The notes below the pieces were generated by a model. That model was not told where the DNA came from, did not search any database, and saw only the letters and a program-made list of their open reading frames with translations. A stretch of 64,000 nt of DNA. Origin: Tissierella sp032104385. GTDB lineage: Bacteria; Bacillota; Clostridia; Tissierellales; Tissierellaceae. Location of the stretch: assembly GCF_032104385.1 (NCBI RefSeq), contig NZ_DAMCHJ010000003.1, positions 293,069-357,068 of the forward strand. The letters run 5' to 3'. The position numbers and the translations under genes were made by a program. The stretch's first letter is position 1. Each line of letters begins with the position of its first letter. Shown piece by piece: positions 54,156 to 61,801 of this stretch.

Positions 54156-55046
54156 TTACTCAATATTTTGAACTTGCTCTCTTATTTTTTCTAATTCTGA
54201 TTTTATCTCTACTACATTTTGAGAAATCAACATATCATTTGCCTTTGAACCTATTGTATTTATTTCCCTATTCATTTCTTGAATTAAAAAATCAAGCTTT
54301 CTACCTATTGCATCTTTCTCATTTAATATGGATAAAAATTGTTTCACATGACTTTTTAATCTTACAATTTCCTCATTGATGTTACTCTTATCAGCAAAAA
54401 TGGCTACCTCAGATGCAATTCTATCTTCATCTATATTAATATCTTTATCTAGCAATTCACTAATTCTCTCTTTTAGCTTACCCTTATACTCCAGTACAAC
54501 TAAAGGAGATCTTTCTTCAATTTTCAACACTATGGTTTCAATTCTATCTAGTTTTGAAATCATATCATTTTTTAATTCTTCTCCCTCTACTACCTTCATG
54601 TTCATAATATCCCTAAGAGCAATATTTAAAGCTTCTTTTAAACAAGTCCAAGCAATATCCTCATCTAATTCTTTTCTTTCAGTCTTGATGATTTCCGATA
54701 AGCCTAATATATTAAACAACCTAATATTTTCTTCCAATCCAAGCTCTTCTGATAATCTCTCTAAAACATCTTTATAAGATTTTGCTAAGGGTATATCTAC
54801 TTTTATATCTATAGCTGATTCATTAATATAATCTAAATTAATATATACATCAATTTTTCCCCTATTGATTTCAGTTTTTATAATTTTTTTAACATTTTCC
54901 TCAAGATATGAAATATGTCTAGGCATTTTAACCACAATATCATTATATCTATGATTAACTGCCTTTATCTCTACTTTAAAATTATAAACTTCATTACTAA
55001 ATTCTCCCCTACCAAAACCAGTCATACTCTTAATTATAATAAACAC
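54156..55046 (-). CDS. yicC: YicC family endoribonuclease
   Basis: A ribonuclease linked to mRNA and small-RNA turnover. The 290-residue family N-terminus KSMTGFGRGEF and C-terminus (FLIQEMNREINTIGSKANDM) are evident. The start is unusual: the frame opens with a GTG at 55046 that is inside the ribosome site (GAGGGGTG), and the first ATG (55025) is 18 bases away. Homologues start one or two residues before KSMTGFGR, where this frame has ATT-ATA-ATT codons. Initiation at ATA (55037) or a neighbouring ATT would have ideal spacing. I give the outer limit. Confidence 0.93.
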   Translation of the reverse strand: MFIIIKSMTGFGRGEFSNEVYNFKVEIKAVNHRYNDIVVKMPRHISYLEENVKKIIKTEINRGKIDVYINLDYINESAIDIKVDIPLAKSYKDVLERLSEELGLEENIRLFNILGLSEIIKTERKELDEDIAWTCLKEALNIALRDIMNMKVVEGEELKNDMISKLDRIETIVLKIEERSPLVVLEYKGKLKERISELLDKDINIDEDRIASEVAIFADKSNINEEIVRLKSHVKQFLSILNEKDAIGRKLDFLIQEMNREINTIGSKANDMLISQNVVEIKSELEKIREQVQNIE

Positions 55047-55081
55047 CCCTCTCTTATTCTGATAGCTACTATATTATATCT

Positions 55082-55090
55082 ATTATATCA
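55082..55090 (-). promoter_or_regulatory. Extended -10 promoter of yicC operon
   Basis: TGATATAAT on the minus strand, with TTGTAA further upstream at a long (21-base) spacing. A second TATAAT lies at 55073-55078. One of these should drive yicC-remA-gmk-rpoZ-coaBC. Confidence 0.45.
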
Positions 55091-55208
55091 AATTTAATCT
55101 ACTATATATTACAATTTTTTAATATTTTCTTTGTAAATCCTTTTAGTTTATTATTTCTTAATATAATGGTATACTTTTAATAGTCTTAGTAATATTGGAG
55201 GAGTTTAT

Positions 55209-56978
55209 ATGTCATTTGATGGTATTGTAACAAAATCAGTTGTTAAAGAATTAAGAGAAAAATTAATAGGTGGAAGAGTAGACAAAGTTTATCAACAGGA
55301 AAAAGATGAAATACTATTTCATATACACAGTAAAGGAACTAACTATAGATTAATAATGTCTGCTAGTAGTAATAATCCTAGGGTTTATTTAACAGATTAT
55401 TCTAAGAAAAATCCTCCAGAACCACCTATGTTTTGTATGCTTTTAAGAAAGCATCTTATTGGAGGAATAATATTAAATATTGAACAGTTTAACTTAGATA
55501 GGGTGATTTTCATTGATATATCAGCCATAGATGAACTGGGTCAGCCTACTGAAAAAAGAATAGTCATTGAAATAATGGGAAAACATAGCAATATTATATT
55601 AATTGATAAATCTTCATTTAAAATAGTGGATTCAGTAAAAAGAATATATGAAGATATGAGTAGAGTAAGACAAATTCTCCCAGGCATGATTTATGAATAT
55701 CCACCATTGCAAGATAAAGTTAATCCTTTAGACATTGCAAAGGAAGATTTTTTTAGTATTATGGATTCGGAGGATAAAAATTTACCATGTTTTAAATTCC
55801 TTTACTTTAATTATTTAGGATTAAGTCCTTTAATAAGTAGAGAAATATGTTTTGATGCCGGTATAGATATTGATAGAAATCTTGGCAGTATGTATGAAGA
55901 TGATAGAACCTCTTTATATATTTCTTTTAATAAATTTATGAACCAAATATCCAACGAAGAATTTAATCCTGTTTCAGTTTTAAATAATAACAAAACAGAA
56001 ATATTAGCCTTTCATGCATTAGAGCTTAATCAATTTGGTAAAGAAAATAGAGTATTTTTTGATTCTATCTCAAATCTTCTAGATAATTTCTACCGCAGAA
56101 AAGATATAATTGATAGAATAGGTCAAAAATCTCAGTCTATTAAAAAATCAATTCAAGTAAAATTGGATAGAACCAATAATAAACTAGGAAAACAAAAGGA
56201 GGAACTTTTAGAAAGTCAAGACAGAGAAAAATATAAAATTTATGCTGATTTAATCTCTGCTAATATTCACCTTATTCCTAGAGGAGTAAATAGTATTGAA
56301 CTTGAAAACTTCTATGATGAAAACATGAATAAATTAAATATTCCTCTTGATATTAAATTATCTCCAGTGGCAAATGCACAAAGATACTATAAGAAATATT
56401 CAAAATTGAAAAATGCTCATCAATTATTACTAGAGCAAATACCTAATACAGAAGATGAAATCTCTTATTTAGAAAACGTCCTCATGAGTATAGAAAATTC
56501 AACTGAAATTGAAGAGTTAGATGAAATTAGAGAAGAATTAATAAGCGAGGGATATATAAAGGGTTCTATAAAAAAGAAGAAGAAAAAAGAAGAGTCTGTA
56601 TCTAAACCACTTCACTATATTTCTAAAGATGGATTTAATATTTATGTAGGGAAAAACAATAAACAAAATGATTATTTAACATTAAAATTATCTCGTAAAG
56701 ATGATATATGGCTCCATGTGCAAAATATGCCTGGCAGTCATGTAATCATAGAAAAAATGGGTAAAACCATACCCCTTTCTACTATAGAAGAAGCCGCTAT
56801 ATTAGCTGCATACTATAGCAAAGGCAAAAATTCTAATCATGTACCTATAGACTATACGGAAAGAAAAAATGTTAAAAAACCAAAAAATGCAAAAGCAGGA
56901 ATGGTAATCTATGAGGATTTTAAAACAATAATTATAAATCCTTCTAAAGAATTAGTAGATAATATTAAAAAGGGCTAA
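55209..56978 (+). CDS. rqcH: Ribosome quality control protein RqcH (NFACT family, YloA)
   Basis: Binds stalled 50S subunits and adds C-terminal alanine tails that mark broken proteins for degradation. The 589 residues have the NFACT-N domain with the key Asp97-Arg98 pair (FNLDRVIF), a helix-hairpin-helix and coiled-coil middle, a basic KKKKKEE linker, and the C-terminal NFACT-R domain (YISKDGFNIYVGKNNKQND, WLHVQNMPGSHVI). It starts at ATG with GGAGGAG upstream. It is divergent from yicC. Often misannotated as fibronectin-binding protein. Confidence 0.96.
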   Translation: MSFDGIVTKSVVKELREKLIGGRVDKVYQQEKDEILFHIHSKGTNYRLIMSASSNNPRVYLTDYSKKNPPEPPMFCMLLRKHLIGGIILNIEQFNLDRVIFIDISAIDELGQPTEKRIVIEIMGKHSNIILIDKSSFKIVDSVKRIYEDMSRVRQILPGMIYEYPPLQDKVNPLDIAKEDFFSIMDSEDKNLPCFKFLYFNYLGLSPLISREICFDAGIDIDRNLGSMYEDDRTSLYISFNKFMNQISNEEFNPVSVLNNNKTEILAFHALELNQFGKENRVFFDSISNLLDNFYRRKDIIDRIGQKSQSIKKSIQVKLDRTNNKLGKQKEELLESQDREKYKIYADLISANIHLIPRGVNSIELENFYDENMNKLNIPLDIKLSPVANAQRYYKKYSKLKNAHQLLLEQIPNTEDEISYLENVLMSIENSTEIEELDEIREELISEGYIKGSIKKKKKKEESVSKPLHYISKDGFNIYVGKNNKQNDYLTLKLSRKDDIWLHVQNMPGSHVIIEKMGKTIPLSTIEEAAILAAYYSKGKNSNHVPIDYTERKNVKKPKNAKAGMVIYEDFKTIIINPSKELVDNIKKG

Positions 56979-56991
56979 ATTTAGCCCTTTT
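56968..56991. terminator. Bidirectional terminator between rqcH and the TDH-like gene
   Basis: A 24-base perfect palindrome (AAAAGGGCTAAA with TTTAGCCCTTTT) that includes the rqcH stop codon and lies six bases from the converging stop of the next gene. A-runs and T-runs on both sides allow it to work both ways. Confidence 0.85.
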
Positions 56992-56997
56992 AATCTT

Positions 56998-57954
56998 CTA
57001 TAAACCTAATTTAACTTTCAACTTATCAAGCATATCTTTAGTCATAGCATCTAAATCATATTTTGGATTCCAGCCCCATTCTTCTCTAGCAGCTGAATCA
57101 TCTAATGAATTTGGCCAAGTATCAGCAATTCCTTGTCTTACTGGGTCAACATCATAGTCTAATTCAAACTCTGGTATAACTTTTTTGATAGATGCAGCTA
57201 ACATTTCTGGATCAAAGCTCATTGCAGTTACATTGAATGCATTTCTATGGATTAATTTAGATGAATCTGCTTCCATAAGATTTACTATAGCATCTAATGC
57301 GTCTGGCATATACATCATATCCATCTTTGTTCCTTTTCCTATGAAACTAGTATATTTTTTATTCTTTAATGCATCATAATAAATATGAACTGCATAGTCT
57401 GTAGTTCCTCCACCTGGTAATGTTTCGTAAGAAATAAGACCTGGGAAACGAACTCCTCTAGTATCTACTCCAAATCTCTTGAAATAATAATCACATAGTA
57501 ATTCCCCTGCTACCTTAGTAACACCATACATAGTTGTTGGTCTTTGAATAGTATCTTGTGGTGTATTATCTGGTGGTGTGGATGGACCAAATGCTGCTAT
57601 AGAAGATGGTGTATATACCATACAATTTTCTTCCCTTGCAACTTCAAGGATATTATATAAACCGTTCATATTTATATCCCAGCATTGCTCTGGATGTTTT
57701 TCACCAACAGCTGAAAGAATAGCTGCTAAATTTATTATTGTATTTACATTATGTTTTTTAACTATTTCTGATACTTCTTTTCCCTTAGTTATATCTACTA
57801 TTTCAAATGGTCCTGATTCTATTAGCTTTTCATGTCCTTCTTTTACTCTTCTACCACTGGCAATTACATTGTTTACACCATAAATTCTTCTTAACTCTGT
57901 AGTTAATTCTGAACCAATTTGTCCTAATGCTCCTGTTACTAATATTTTTCTCAT
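56998..57954 (-). CDS. NAD-dependent epimerase/dehydratase, L-threonine 3-dehydrogenase-like
   Basis: A 318-residue extended short-chain dehydrogenase. The NAD-binding GALGQIG is at 8-14, and the catalytic Tyr143-x3-Lys147 lies in MYGVTKVAGEL with Ser117/118 nearby. Segments such as TRGVRFPGLISY, PGGGTTDYAVHIYYDAL and MYMPDALDAIVNLME match the epimerase-type threonine dehydrogenases, which oxidise L-threonine to 2-amino-3-oxobutyrate. No glycine C-acetyltransferase gene (kbl) is adjacent. The ATG at 57954 has GGGGG eight bases upstream. The family is certain; the substrate is likely but not proven. Confidence 0.85.
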   Translation of the reverse strand: MRKILVTGALGQIGSELTTELRRIYGVNNVIASGRRVKEGHEKLIESGPFEIVDITKGKEVSEIVKKHNVNTIINLAAILSAVGEKHPEQCWDINMNGLYNILEVAREENCMVYTPSSIAAFGPSTPPDNTPQDTIQRPTTMYGVTKVAGELLCDYYFKRFGVDTRGVRFPGLISYETLPGGGTTDYAVHIYYDALKNKKYTSFIGKGTKMDMMYMPDALDAIVNLMEADSSKLIHRNAFNVTAMSFDPEMLAASIKKVIPEFELDYDVDPVRQGIADTWPNSLDDSAAREEWGWNPKYDLDAMTKDMLDKLKVKLGL

Positions 57955-57997
57955 TAAATGCACCCCCGTTATAATTAAGTAGCTTCAATTCGTCATA

Positions 57998-58006
57998 ATT
58001 ATATCA
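57998..58006 (-). promoter_or_regulatory. Extended -10 promoter of the TDH-like gene
   Basis: TGATATAAT on the minus strand, 44 bases before the start codon, without a clear -35. Confidence 0.4.
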
Positions 58007-58043
58007 TATTTAATACAATTTGAGTACCCATTATATGATAATT

Positions 58044-58871
58044 TTAGTAAAAACAAACTCCAATTCCTTTAGGTCCTAGATGAGAACCAATTACGGGACC
58101 TAATTCATCAATTATTATTATAGCATTAGGAAATTTTTCTTTTAATAAATCCTTTACTTTTTCCGCATCTTCCTTATTTAAAACATGACATATACCTATT
58201 TTATTAACATTAGAAGGAATCCTATCAATTATGGCTGATATTACCTTATTTTTGCCTCTAAGTTTTTCTAAAAGTTTCAATTCTCCATCCTTTAGCTCAA
58301 TTATAGGTTTTATATTTAAAAGGTTTCCCAAGGTTGCTTGCACTGTGGAAAGTCTTCCACCTCTTCTTAGATATTCTAAAGTATCAGTAGTTAAATAAAT
58401 ATTTATATTTGTTTTTTTGGTATTCAAATAAGTTTCAATATCTCCAGATGTTTTACCTTTCTTTGCCATTTCAACTGCATCTTCTACTAAGAATTTCATA
58501 TTAGAAACTGTGGTTAAAGAGTCAATAATAGTAATTTTTTTATATTCTAACATATCTTTTGCAAGCATAGCACTGTTAAAAGTACCACTTAATTTAGAAG
58601 ATAAAAGAATTGCTATTATCTCATCATATCCTTCGCTAAAAGCTTTATTAAATGCATCTAAAAATTCCCCTACTGCTGGCTGAGATGTAGAAGGAAACAA
58701 TTTTGTATTTTGAAGCTTATTATAGAATTCATCAAATTCCCCTGGAAATGGATCCTTACCTGTTTCCTCTCCAAATACATAGTTTAATGGAACTATAGTT
58801 ATATTTTCTCTTTCTGCATATTCTTTAGTTATATAAGCTGTACTATCGGTTATTATTTTAATTTTTGACAT
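58044..58871 (-). CDS. DegV family fatty-acid-binding protein (FakB-like)
   Basis: A 275-residue DegV protein. These bind a fatty acid in a deep pocket and present it to FakA for phosphorylation. Family motifs are KIITDSTAYI, FPSTSQPAVGEF, AILLSSKLSGTFNSA and the RRGGRLS segment. The second of two adjacent ATGs (58871) has GGAGG six bases upstream. A hairpin sits just before the ribosome site. FakA is at 36282, so the two partners share this window but not an operon. Confidence 0.93.
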   Translation of the reverse strand: MSKIKIITDSTAYITKEYAERENITIVPLNYVFGEETGKDPFPGEFDEFYNKLQNTKLFPSTSQPAVGEFLDAFNKAFSEGYDEIIAILLSSKLSGTFNSAMLAKDMLEYKKITIIDSLTTVSNMKFLVEDAVEMAKKGKTSGDIETYLNTKKTNINIYLTTDTLEYLRRGGRLSTVQATLGNLLNIKPIIELKDGELKLLEKLRGKNKVISAIIDRIPSNVNKIGICHVLNKEDAEKVKDLLKEKFPNAIIIIDELGPVIGSHLGPKGIGVCFY

Positions 58872-58892
58872 CATATGCCTCCTCTTATTATA

Positions 58893-58928
58893 AAATAATT
58901 CTGCTATTACATAATAGCAGAATTATTT
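58893..58928 (-). terminator. Hairpin between nhaC and degV
   Basis: A perfect 16-base stem (58893-58908 with 58913-58928) with ACAT loop, followed by TTATAATAA on the minus strand. It ends only about 20 bases before the degV start, so degV has little space for its own promoter; it may be a terminator for nhaC or a leader hairpin of degV. Confidence 0.65.
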
Positions 58929-58984
58929 CATTATTTCATATTTCAATCTATTTTACAAGTATTTGTTTATATTTGTTACTTATT

Positions 58985-59089
58985 TCATAAAAAAGGAGAA
59001 CCTTTCATTAAATATTCTCTAACTACATTCTTTACTAATGCTTTCTGCACCGATATAGGTTCTACTGTTTTCCTCAAATGAGCTGTTTT
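58985..59089 (-). pseudogene. Possible coding remnant downstream of nhaC
   Basis: In frame with nhaC, beyond two stop codons, 34 codons read as protein-like sequence (LRKTVEPISVQKALVKNVV then REYLMKGSPF) to a TGA. There is no ATG or ribosome site; a TTG could start it. Amino acid composition looks like real protein rather than AT-rich noise. It may be the 3' scar of a lost gene. No family recognised. Confidence 0.3.
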
Positions 59090-59098
59090 TTATAATCT

Positions 59099-60529
59099 TT
59101 AACCTACTTTCTTAGCCCATTCCATATTATCGTATCTTCCAATTCCAAATATTATTGTAACAAACATTACCGCTAACATAGCATAAGCATATAGTACATA
59201 TGGTGTTACTTGTACTGCTGTTAGCGGAACAGCACTATCCTTTGCAAAACCAATTGTATAGATTATAGCCGGTGTCCAAGGCAATGAATAAACAAAGGTA
59301 TTAGATTGAGCGTCTAAAAGATTTGCAACACGATATGGACTAATACCATGTTTCTCTCCAATAGGTTTCGCAAAGGAAGCGCCAACTGCTAATATTGCTG
59401 GAGCATTAAGACCCATTAATGACGAAAGTATTATAATCATAATACTTATAACAAATTCTGCACTTCTTGGACTCTTTGCAACTTTTCCTAAAACATTTAA
59501 TAATTTAATATCTCCATGTCCTGCTCTCATGATTTCAATTGAACCAAATAATAAAAGAGCTAGAACTACAACTTGCATCATGCTATTAATTCCTGTATAG
59601 ATTACACCATCTACTGTTCTATCAAGTCCAGCACCCGAAACTCTAATTAAAGCCTCTTTAACCACATCGGAGGCAGGATCTACTTGTATAAAATCTATTA
59701 ATCCAAACAATACTGCTGTTCCACCTGCTAATACAGATCCTATTGTCGTTGCAATAATAATATCTCCTGATTTAACAGCAATCCAAATAGTTATGGCAAC
59801 TGGAATCAGCATAAATAATGTCTTAGGATTATATGAAATAGATTCAATAGTTGAAATATCACCCTTATATCCACTTCCAATAATTATAATTCCAATAATA
59901 ACTATAATACCTGCAGCAATAGCATATTTCAAACGTGATTTAACTACACCTGGAACATCAATACCTTGTGAAGTAGCGGAACAAATAGTTGTGTCAGAAA
60001 CTGGTGCAAGATTGTCTCCAAAAGCACCTCCAGAAATTATAGCCCCTGCCAAAAGAGCAGGATGTGCTCCTAAAGCAATACCGGCAGGGTATAAAACACC
60101 CATCCCAGCAGCAATTGTACCAAATCCGGTACCAGAAGCTGTAGCAAAAACTGCCGATGCTAAAAAAGATATAACGATAAAAAAAGTACCTTGAATACCT
60201 ATTGAAGCAGCTACACCAGCAATTCCAGTAGCCAAACCAGAAGTACGAAGAATTCTAGAAAATACTCCTGCAAAAATCCAGCATACTATAGGGATTATAG
60301 CTTCTTTACTAGCCATACCACTAATTAAGGCATCGGAATATTGAGCTTTATCTTTTGCAAAGAAGAAGGCAACAACTAAAGCAATAAATGCAGGCACCCA
60401 AAGAGCGCCGTCCGATATAGATCCAAAATGGAATGTTGTAAGTATGATCATAACTAAGAATACAACAAAAGGTAAGAAAGAAACCCATTCACCACCATAA
60501 AACTCTAATTTTTTTGTTTCCTTACTCAT
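59099..60529 (-). CDS. Na+/H+ antiporter NhaC family protein
   Basis: A 476-residue polytopic transporter with about 11-12 hydrophobic helices. Conserved features include SGMASKEAIIPIVCWIFAG, the Gly-rich ATASGTGFGTIAAG, IISGGAFGDNLAPVSDTT (the cation-site-like NLAPVSDTT) and NAPAILAVGASFAKPI. NhaC-type members exchange Na+ for H+ or couple either ion to organic acids; the substrate is not fixed by sequence. It starts at ATG with AGGGGGAG upstream. It is not obviously in an operon with the adjacent cobO. Confidence 0.9.
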   Translation of the reverse strand: MSKETKKLEFYGGEWVSFLPFVVFLVMIILTTFHFGSISDGALWVPAFIALVVAFFFAKDKAQYSDALISGMASKEAIIPIVCWIFAGVFSRILRTSGLATGIAGVAASIGIQGTFFIVISFLASAVFATASGTGFGTIAAGMGVLYPAGIALGAHPALLAGAIISGGAFGDNLAPVSDTTICSATSQGIDVPGVVKSRLKYAIAAGIIVIIGIIIIGSGYKGDISTIESISYNPKTLFMLIPVAITIWIAVKSGDIIIATTIGSVLAGGTAVLFGLIDFIQVDPASDVVKEALIRVSGAGLDRTVDGVIYTGINSMMQVVVLALLLFGSIEIMRAGHGDIKLLNVLGKVAKSPRSAEFVISIMIIILSSLMGLNAPAILAVGASFAKPIGEKHGISPYRVANLLDAQSNTFVYSLPWTPAIIYTIGFAKDSAVPLTAVQVTPYVLYAYAMLAVMFVTIIFGIGRYDNMEWAKKVG

Positions 60530-60588
60530 TTTACTCCCCCTATTATATATTATTTCATTAGAATACAGTATTAATATATGATCTATAT

Positions 60589-61104
60589 TTATTTTTCTAT
60601 GCCCTTTCTAGCTTCTACACCTTTATAATAATAATGCTTGATCTCCTTCATTTCAGTAACTAAATCAGCAAGTTCAATAATTCTTTTATCTGCATATCTA
60701 CCTGTTAGAATCACTTCAATCTTTGGATTTCTATTCTTTAATATGTCAATAATATCATCGGGGTTTAATAGTCTATAATAAGTAGCTATATTTACCTCAT
60801 CCAATACAACAATATCATATTCATGGCTATTCAAAATTTTTCTACATACTTCTAACCCTTCTTTAGCTATTCTAATATCTTCATCTGTAGGGTTATTATA
60901 TATGAAGCAATCTCTACCAAATTGTTGAATTTTAAAATTGGGAAGGTATCTTTGACTTTCTAATTCACTATAATCCATACCTTTAATAAATTGACCAAAA
61001 AACACTTTCTTCCCAGCAAGAACAGCCCTTAAAGATAAACCTAGTGCAGCAGTTGTCTTTCCTTTTCCATTTCCAGTATATACATGAACATATCCCTTTT
61101 CCAC
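60589..61104 (-). CDS. cobO: Cob(I)yrinic acid a,c-diamide adenosyltransferase (CobO/BtuR)
   Basis: Adds the 5'-deoxyadenosyl group to reduced corrinoids to form adenosylcobalamin. The 171-residue protein starts KGYVHVYTGNGKGKTTAALG with P-loop GNGKGKTT at 11-18, then VVLDEVNIATYY and VILTGRYA. The GTG at 61104 is preferred, eight bases after GGGAGGGGG; the GTG at 61113 is part of that site. It is single here, with no other cobalamin genes and no cobalamin riboswitch seen upstream. Confidence 0.95.
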   Translation of the reverse strand: MEKGYVHVYTGNGKGKTTAALGLSLRAVLAGKKVFFGQFIKGMDYSELESQRYLPNFKIQQFGRDCFIYNNPTDEDIRIAKEGLEVCRKILNSHEYDIVVLDEVNIATYYRLLNPDDIIDILKNRNPKIEVILTGRYADKRIIELADLVTEMKEIKHYYYKGVEARKGIEK

Positions 61105-61156
61105 AATATGCACCCCCTCCCAATAATCTTAATCCTTTGATCCTTATTATAACCAT

Positions 61157-61165
61157 ATTATACCA
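61157..61165 (-). promoter_or_regulatory. Extended -10 promoter of cobO
   Basis: TGGTATAAT on the minus strand, 53 bases before the cobO start; no good -35 hexamer. Confidence 0.4.
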
Positions 61166-61291
61166 CTATTTTAAATAAAAGAGATATTTAAATGTATAAC
61201 CTTAAAAGCTAGATAAAAACTACCTTTACCATTCCTTATATGGACTTCCTATTAAATTATGGATATACTAATAAATGAAGGAGGTATTTTT

Positions 61292-61387
61292 ATGGGATTT
61301 AGATTTAGGAGAAGTGTGAAAATTGCCCCATGGGTTAGGTTAAACGTAGGAAAGAAAAGTACAAATGTCAGCTTTGGTGTAATCTGA
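61292..61387 (+). pseudogene. Truncated DUF4236-domain protein
   Basis: An ATG with GGAGG eight bases upstream opens MGFRFRRSVKIAPWVRLNVG and then KKSTNVSFGV before a TGA after 31 codons. This matches the first half of the DUF4236 domain, whose usual length is about 50 residues with a conserved Gly-rich C-terminal half that is missing here. The translation start is intact, so a short product could still be made. Function of the domain is unknown. Probably a broken gene. Confidence 0.65.
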
Positions 61388-61460
61388 AGTTGATACTAAA
61401 AATCCTGATGTTCCACAGGTGGGGTCGAATGAAAAACAAGGTGTTAATATTATTCGGTAA
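61383..61460 (+). pseudogene. Protein-like C-terminal fragment after DUF4236
   Basis: In another frame, directly overlapping the end of the DUF4236 fragment, 25 codons read SEVDTKNPDVPQVGSN then EKQGVNIIR to a TAA. It has no start codon or ribosome site. It may be the tail of a gene fused or frameshifted into the DUF4236 start. No family recognised. Confidence 0.3.
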
Positions 61461-61735
61461 GACATTTAATATAAATAATGCACAACAGTTTATTAATTAT
61501 TGTTTCTTTATAAATAAGTCTGCTCATCCTAATAAAAAATATAATCTTTTTCTATGACTTCATATCTTATTTCCATATTATTATCCATTCGCTCCCTTTT
61601 ATAAGAAACTTAATCTTATGAGTTAGAAACTTCTTAATACTAAATTAACAATAGCATAATTTGGATCAGATTAATTATTTTTCAGCTTATTGTAATAATA
61701 TTGTAAACTGTAAGAGATGCTAGTTAAGAGAAATA

Positions 61736-61765
61736 GGAGCCATCATGGAGTTTCATGAACGCCCC
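61736..61765 (-). terminator. Hairpin downstream of the sigma/DUF4179 operon
   Basis: Two 12-base arms (GGGGCGTTCATG and CATGATGGCTCC on the minus strand) pair with a two-base internal mismatch, followed by TATTTCTCTT. It lies 36 bases after the DUF4179 stop. On the plus strand it is followed by TTTGGTTT, so direction is not certain. Confidence 0.4.
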
Positions 61766-61801
61766 TTTGGTTTAAATAACCTTGTCGTCTAGATAAAAAT
61801 A

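Larger units (their letters stand above)
61105..61801. other. Decayed intergenic region of about 700 bases
   Basis: Between cobO and the DUF4179 gene there is no intact gene of normal size. It holds a cobO promoter candidate, a truncated DUF4236 gene (61292), a further short protein-like frame (61383), AT-rich sequence without recognisable features (about 61461-61730), and a hairpin (61736) downstream of the sigma operon. No riboswitch, tRNA or insertion sequence end was recognised. Confidence 0.6.

Noticed and set aside
60530..60588. Search for a lysine, T-box or other riboswitch before nhaC
   Set aside because: The gap is 59 bases of AT-rich sequence without any conserved riboswitch box; no T-box was seen anywhere in the window.
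61105..61291. Search for a cobalamin riboswitch before cobO
   Set aside because: No B12-box (GCCACTG-like) or matching folded elements were seen, and the leader is too short.
61745..61795. Short plus-strand frame starting MEFHERPFG after TAGGAG
   Set aside because: Only 15 codons and inside the hairpin downstream of the sigma operon; the ribosome-site match is likely part of the stem.
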